From assembly GCA_017654935.2 (NCBI GenBank), contig CM065695.1, forward strand, positions 24,225,554 through 24,289,553: 64,000 nucleotides of DNA. The letters are read 5' to 3'. The notes beneath the pieces were generated by a model that saw only the letters and a list, made by a program, of their open reading frames with translations, was not told the DNA's origin and did no database searches. Origin of the DNA: Phymorhynchus buccinoides. Its lineage: Eukaryota; Mollusca; Gastropoda; Neogastropoda; Raphitomidae. This document shows positions 56,699 through 64,000 of this stretch, piece after piece. Numbering within the stretch: position 1 is the first letter of the stretch; each line of letters starts with the position of its first letter. The position numbers and the translations under genes were made by a program.

Positions 56699-56852
56699 TG
56701 CTAAAGACTCCAGGGATCATCCGAACAGCCGAAGCACTTGAACACAATGGTACAAATGCATTCAGCTAGGGATGAGAACATTACGTGTGTGACCGTTTTT
56801 GATTTCCCCCGCCGTGTGGGCAGCCACACTCCGACTTTGGAGGAGGCTGTAG
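56699..56852 (+). repeat. Interspersed repeat, first half
   Basis: 'gctaaagactccagggatca', 'ccgaagcacttgaacacaat', 'gctagggatgagaacattac', 'gggcagccacactccgactt': same family as 7101 and 12720-12873. Confidence 0.6.
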
Positions 56853-57142
56853 ATATATATTTCCTGACTTGTCTAAACCAAAAACCAGCATTCCAAGACT
56901 GTGACATAAAAAGCTATGACATCATCAATGATATCACACACCTCATGGGGCAGGCACTGAAGGAGGTAATTTATCTAACTGGAGAGGGGAGGGGGGTGCT
57001 AGATACAGTGGGACCTCCCTTATAAGACCTTCAAAAATCATCCAAAATGAGGTCTTATAAGGGAGGGGTCTTAAAGGGAGGGGTCTTAAAGGCAGGGGTC
57101 TTATAAGGGAGGTAATTGTAATACTTACAAAGAAGGGCAATG

Positions 57143-57345
57143 AATGAATGAAAAATTGTATTTTACGTCCTCTCGGTCTGGAACAGGCACATATGGGACA
57201 TTTGTAGATACAAAGATGGTGGGAACAATACTGGAGGCAATGCCCGGAGGCAGTGCAACACCAGTAAAGTCCCGATTTTTTAACAATACAGATAGGTGTA
57301 GCGGTAACCATGCCTCGGTTAAACCTCATTGGCTATGGTACCGCC
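57143..57345 (-). mobile_element. ~200-bp SINE with 13-bp target-site duplication
   Basis: 203 bp, flanked by aagaagggcaatg at 57130-57142 and 57346-57358. On the minus strand it starts ggcggtaccatagccaatga, includes 'cgggactttactggtgttgc' and 'tgtcccatatgtgcctgttc', and ends gaggacgtaaaatac plus a (TTCA)n tail. The duplication fixes both ends of the family. Confidence 0.9.
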
Positions 57346-57402
57346 AAGAAGGGCAATGCCTCAGAGAAGTGTAGGTCTTATGTGGGAGGGAGTCTTATAA
57401 TG

Positions 57403-57591
57403 CAGGCATGGTAGTGGGTGGGAGCAAAGTGGTTTTCAAGGAAAATGGCCGGGGGTCCAGGGGGCCGAAGAAAATTCAATAAATGAGAGTGAAATTTTCA
57501 CTTTTTCATGCCATTTGAATGCATTTTTTAATAATTTTGTTTCAAACTGTTTTGCGGATTTTCCGCGATTCGCGGAGGTCTACCATGCCTG
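57403..57591. mobile_element. hAT-like MITE
   Basis: Inverted ends CAGGCATGGTAG and CTACCATGCCTG. The flanks share ataatg (57397-57402 and 57592-57597), part of a likely 8-bp duplication. CAGG ends and a short duplication suggest hAT. Confidence 0.65.
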
Positions 57592-57662
57592 ATAATGGGA
57601 GGTCTTATGTGGGAGGGAGTCTTATAGTGGGAGGGGGTCTTACAATGGAGGTTCCACAGTAC

Positions 57663-57854
57663 CTGCCAGGATCCTCCAGGCTTCAACTTGCCCAGCACGA
57701 CGTGGGAGAGCCTCTTGGCGGGGTCATGCTCCCAGGACAGCAGCGGGGGGCTGTCGGACCCAAAGTCGGCGTCTGGGTGCATCAGGCTGTCCCACAGCAG
57801 GGCCACCGGGTTAGGGGACCTCCCCTCCAGACCTTCAGACAGGAGCTCCAGATC
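57663..57854 (-). CDS. OSGIN internal exon
   Basis: 192 bp, phase 0 on both sides. Acceptor ctccattcccag, then DLELLSEGLEGRSPNPVALL and MHPDADFGSDSPPLLSW, then HVVLGKLKPGGSWQ, donor CAG|GTACTG. DLELLSEGLEGRSPNPVALL and HVVLGK..PGG.W are near-invariant in OSGIN proteins. The GGSWQ end joins RMEGAM of the next exon, matching the vertebrate PGGAW..MEGS. Confidence 0.93.
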
Positions 57855-57883
57855 CTGGGAATGGAGCAAAACACATACATATA

Positions 57884-58285
57884 CCGTAATTCACGGACTA
57901 CAAGCTGCTTCGTAATATAAGCCGCACCACCTACTTTAAAACAAAATCTGAAAAAAGTAACACATAAGCCGCGTCAAAGCATGAGCCGTGGAAGCGTGGC
58001 GATGCACGATGTCCACTTCCGGTTGAGTCAAGAGTTGATCACGGGTGTGCTGACTGCCAAAACGAAAGTGTCGGACCGCGAAACAGATCGTCATTTTGTG
58101 AAAAATATACCGAAATCAAGATGATTTTTTTGTCATCAACCGTGAACAAGGCCACAGATCAAAGGTCTGAATCAAGGATGCCACTGAGTTGAGTTTACTT
58201 TCACTTTTCGGCAACGTTTACTAGCCGCGGGGTGGGGTGTTGAAAAAAAGTTGCGGCTTATAGTCCGCGAATTAGGGTAAACACA
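57884..58285. mobile_element. MITE with CCGTAATTCACGGACTA ends
   Basis: Left 'taccgtaattcacggactac' and 'aagctgcttcgtaatataag', right 'gcggcttatagtccgcgaat' and 'tagggta'. Imperfect inverted repeats of ~30 bp. Interior: 'aagccgcgtcaaagc'. Superfamily not assigned. Confidence 0.7.
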
Positions 58286-58424
58286 CAAAACCCCCACCTG
58301 AGTTCAATACAAATTTAATGAATGACAACAAGAAACAAAAATGGAACTTTACTTCCAGCTTTCAAACAGGGACTCCACATCTACAACTAAAAAAGAAAAA
58401 AAGAAAAAAAAAGAAGAACCCAAC

Positions 58425-58600
58425 TACTGTATTATACAGACTACAAGGCGCACCTGATTATAAGGCGCACCCCCTAAACTTGACACAATATGCAGATTTT
58501 GTTATTATAGTTTCTTACTATATTATCAGTCACATTATAAGGCGCAGGGGTCTCAGTCTAGGAAAAACGTATCGCCTTACAGTCCGTAAAATACAGTAAA
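58425..58600 (+). mobile_element. MITE, GGCGC/ATAAGG family, intact copy
   Basis: From 'tactgtattatacagactac' to 'cagtccgtaaaatacagta', with TACTGTA...TACAGTA ends. Used as the reference for the split copy at 26572/33966. Confidence 0.8.
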
Positions 58601-59081
58601 TATGAATTTAATGAGAAGAAAAGAAGCCATAATCAAACTTTACTTCCACTCTTCAGACAGGTACTCTAGATTCGGGGGGTTGGGAGGGCACAAAAAAACC
58701 CCAAAACAAACAAACAGTAAAAACAACTAAGAATGAATTTAATGGACGCTGAAAAGAAATCCTAATCCAGCACTTCAAAGAGGAACTGCATTCACCCAAC
58801 AACCCCCACATAGACAACAACGGCAACGAAAACCCCCCAACTAAATAAGACTTCAACGAACGTAGGTAAGAAACTAAAATCAAGCTTTACTTTCTTAATT
58901 GTTAACTGCCTGTAGCAGCCGGTGTGAAGAGAATATTCTACCTCATGAAATAAGTAGGCATTCCTCTGTTTGCTTGTCCGCCATTGTGAATTTTACGAAA
59001 CTAAGTGCATGGCTTTGTACATCGATTTCTCTGCAAATATGTAGCTTTACACCCTCCTGCTCTATTTCTTGGTTCTTTCCG

Positions 59082-59118
59082 TGGTTAGGGATAGGGTTAG
59101 GGTTAGGGTTAGGATGGT
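59082..59118 (+). repeat. Short interstitial telomere-like repeat
   Basis: 'agggatagggttagggttag' continuing 'ggttagg': four TTAGGG-type units in the OSGIN intron. Confidence 0.85.
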
Positions 59119-59270
59119 TATAGTTCGCATGCGAAAGGTAGATATTTCATGGGAGCTACTTATTTCTCATGACACCGGGACATGGGAGGTTCAGAGCTGA
59201 GCCAGTCTGAGAGAGGAGTTAGCTCCGTTTTAACAAAAAACCAATGACAATGATAAAGCTGCACAGTCAC

Positions 59271-59401
59271 CTGTTCCACGAGGGACCCCTTGGAGTCCTT
59301 CAGCTTGGCGGTGAGGAAGGTGTTGGAGTGGGAGTTGCCATTGTAGTAAGGTCTGTAGCCGTGCAGCAGGAACGACAGTGTGATGGCCGAGGGCCCGTTG
59401 C
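59271..59401 (-). CDS. OSGIN exon with N-terminal FAD-site part
   Basis: Acceptor ctgtttgcag, phase 1 (GC completes a Gly codon), then NGPSAITLSFLLHGYRPYYN and SHSNTFLTAKLKDSKGSLVEQ, donor CAG|GTGACT in phase 0. 131 bp. VGNGPS.I..S..L.GYRPY is the N-terminal FAD-binding motif of OSGIN; the preceding exon should end with the ...VG part and lies upstream (higher coordinates or outside the window). Confidence 0.92.
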
Positions 59402-59586
59402 CTGCAAACAGTACACATATATATCGTGTCACCCACTGACAATGAAACACCGGCAAACTTGTGCTTTAGACATGGCAAAGTATTTGGTTAAATAGAAGAA
59501 CATAATTGCTTCTTTTTGGAAGAGTATAAATAACTGCTTCTTTTGAAAGCAGTGACACAAAAACATTCTCAATTATTTTGAAAAAC

Positions 59587-59724
<138 letters not shown>

Positions 59725-60780
59725 ATAGACTTAAGTTTCTGAGTATGTGTTTTCTTCTTTTTATAGCCCTGTGAAGTTGCAACACAGCCAAATTCAATCT
59801 ATTTTTTACAAAGGAAACATCAAAGCCAGAACCATAATGCTTGCATAGCTATTGAAAAAGGTTCGTACAATTGTTAAAAATAAAAGTAAGTACAAATAAC
59901 TGGAGTCAAGTTGATCTATTGAAGGACACATAAAATAACGACAAAGTGCTAAAAAAAAAAAAAATCAGTCACATTCCTTATTTCTTTCTAAAATGCAAGT
60001 AATTAGTATTAATGATGTGGGCAAAGTTTCAAAGCTTTTATTAATGAAAAGTAAATAGTGTGGCAGTTCAACAAAAGCGTTTCTGAAACTTGTTAACAAT
60101 TCTAAACATTTTAAATAAAATTGATTTACTTTTCAGAAAGCAAATGATGATTCATCATGACAAACAAACAAAATTTAAAATAATAATTTCAACAAAAGTG
60201 TTTTTGAAACTACAAGTAGGAAACGATTCTGCAGATTTTAGGATCTTTTCCAAAGCAAGTAAAATTAATTTGTTTGCAGTATCTCAAAGATAATTCATGA
60301 TTACCACATCAGAGAGTGACAGTGCTGGTGAATGAGGGTGGATGTCTTTGTGAGTGAGAATCATGTTATTTTTGTTACTTTATTTCTTTGCACTGGAATG
60401 TTGGTAGTATGACTGACTATCTTGTTGATTTTAATGCATGTTTTTTATCTTCCAATGTTGCTTTTGTAAAGCGCATCGAGCATACTAATGTATGGAGTTT
60501 AGCACTATGTGAAATAAAAATTATTATTATATCAAACCACCAAAAAAACACCAAAAAACCCACCTTCTTCAATCCTCATCAATAATGATGGGTTAAAAAA
60601 ATTGATTGAGTCCCAATGAACAACATGAGTAGCAGTTGAGTATTCAATAGTATGACTCAGGAAGCATTGGAGATGGCCTCTCATTCTTTCACTCACTTCA
60701 AAACAGATACTTGTTCTGTTCACCTTGAGTTAACATGTTGTAACAGTTAAGCATTTTAGGCTACACCAGTAGTAGGTTTC
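59725..60780. other. AT-rich DNA with a LINE/SINE tail
   Basis: 'gtaaagcgcatcgagcatac' ... 'gtgaaataaaaattattatt' at 60470-60535 is a CR1/L2-type 3' tail on the plus strand. No exon with a VxxG donor end for OSGIN was found on the minus strand. Confidence 0.45.
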
Positions 60781-60793
60781 TTTTTCTTATAAA

Positions 60794-60796
<3 letters not shown>

Positions 60797-60828
<32 letters not shown>

Positions 60829-60860
60829 ACGACGCATGCACGCACACGCACACACACTGT
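60797..60860. repeat. (CA)n microsatellite
   Basis: Pure CA at 60797-60826, then impure CA with GCACAC units. Confidence 0.9.
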
Positions 60861-60939
60861 GACTGTGAATGTGCTGCATGAATGCAAAATTATCTTTTTA
60901 CTTTAGAGTACAAGTTCATTAGCAATTAGGCTACAGGGA

Positions 60940-61456
<517 letters not shown>

Positions 61457-61471
61457 AGCATTAGCAAAAAA

Positions 61472-62640
<1,169 letters not shown>

Positions 62641-62725
62641 ATAGTGAGGATGTAGGGGTACGAAAGGCAAGAGGTGTTGTTCCTCCCTTCCCTCTTTCCT
62701 CTCCCTTTCACTCACGTTCTCTTTC

Positions 62726-64000
<1,275 letters not shown>

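Larger units (their letters stand above)
57004..57661. mobile_element. pogo-like MITE carrying two nested insertions
   Basis: Left edge TA-CAGTGGGACCTCCC at 57004, right edge GGAGGTTCCACAG-TA ending 57661, with 'cttataagggaggggtctta' repeats inside. A SINE (57143-57345) and a hAT-like MITE (57403-57591) interrupt it. Its right TA is the T and A of the GTA of the minus-strand splice donor of the OSGIN exon at 57663. Confidence 0.75.

Overview
The window is animal genomic DNA, dominated by repeats. Exons are bounded by GT-AG splice sites, the genes are metazoan (an OSGIN family member and an F-box protein), and there are several families of non-LTR retrotransposon, SINEs, very long (GA)n and (CA)n tracts and many short inverted-repeat transposons. 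This mix looks most like a lophotrochozoan, probably a gastropod mollusc. That assignment is inference from repeat style and protein resemblance; no species-specific marker was identified.

Three host genes can be supported. (1) About 1.1-4.3 kb, plus strand: the 3' part of a gene for an unrecognised protein with a C2HC zinc-knuckle-like motif and two SUMO-type KxE motifs. One of its exons is present three times in tandem. (2) 22.5-23.9 kb, plus strand: a single coding exon for a 428-residue F-box protein resembling FBXO33/FBXO39. (3) 48.4-59.4 kb, minus strand: four exons of OSGIN, an FAD-dependent monooxygenase-like stress protein. All OSGIN junction phases agree, and its 5' exon or exons are not visible. 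They either lie beyond 64 kb or are hidden in the GA-rich end.

The rest is mobile-element and repeat DNA. At 14.1-16.0 kb there is a 5'-truncated CR1/L2-type LINE with an intact reverse transcriptase frame. At 26.8-33.8 kb there is a second LINE whose endonuclease-RT frame (about 1,200 codons) is fully open but has no ATG before the endonuclease. It overlaps by 11 nt the end of an 898-codon, extremely acidic Asn/Asp/Val repeat frame. The whole block appears to have landed inside a MITE, whose two halves sit at 26.57 and 33.97 kb. LINE 3' fragments lie at 18.3-18.8 and 25.0-25.4 kb, and a degraded transposon-type zinc-finger remnant lies near 16.8 kb.

SINE-like families recur: a ~200-bp element with target-site duplications at two places, a family with a GAAGAAG tail, and a B-box-containing family. 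MITEs include nine TTAA-bounded (piggyBac-like) copies, TA-bounded pogo-like copies (one retaining a CENP-B-type helix-turn-helix coding remnant), two foldback elements with telomere-like CCCTAA motifs, and several palindromes.

The most unusual features are in the OSGIN introns. A ~68-bp tandem array copies the real 3' splice site plus the first 15 exon bases about ten times, each copy leading to an immediate stop. A pogo-like MITE sits directly against a 5' splice site, so that its TA target dinucleotide supplies the T of the GT. About 18 copies of a ~104-bp satellite have grown out of a SINE tail. From 59.6 kb to the end the window is a mosaic of GA and GT tracts separated by short duplicated segments.
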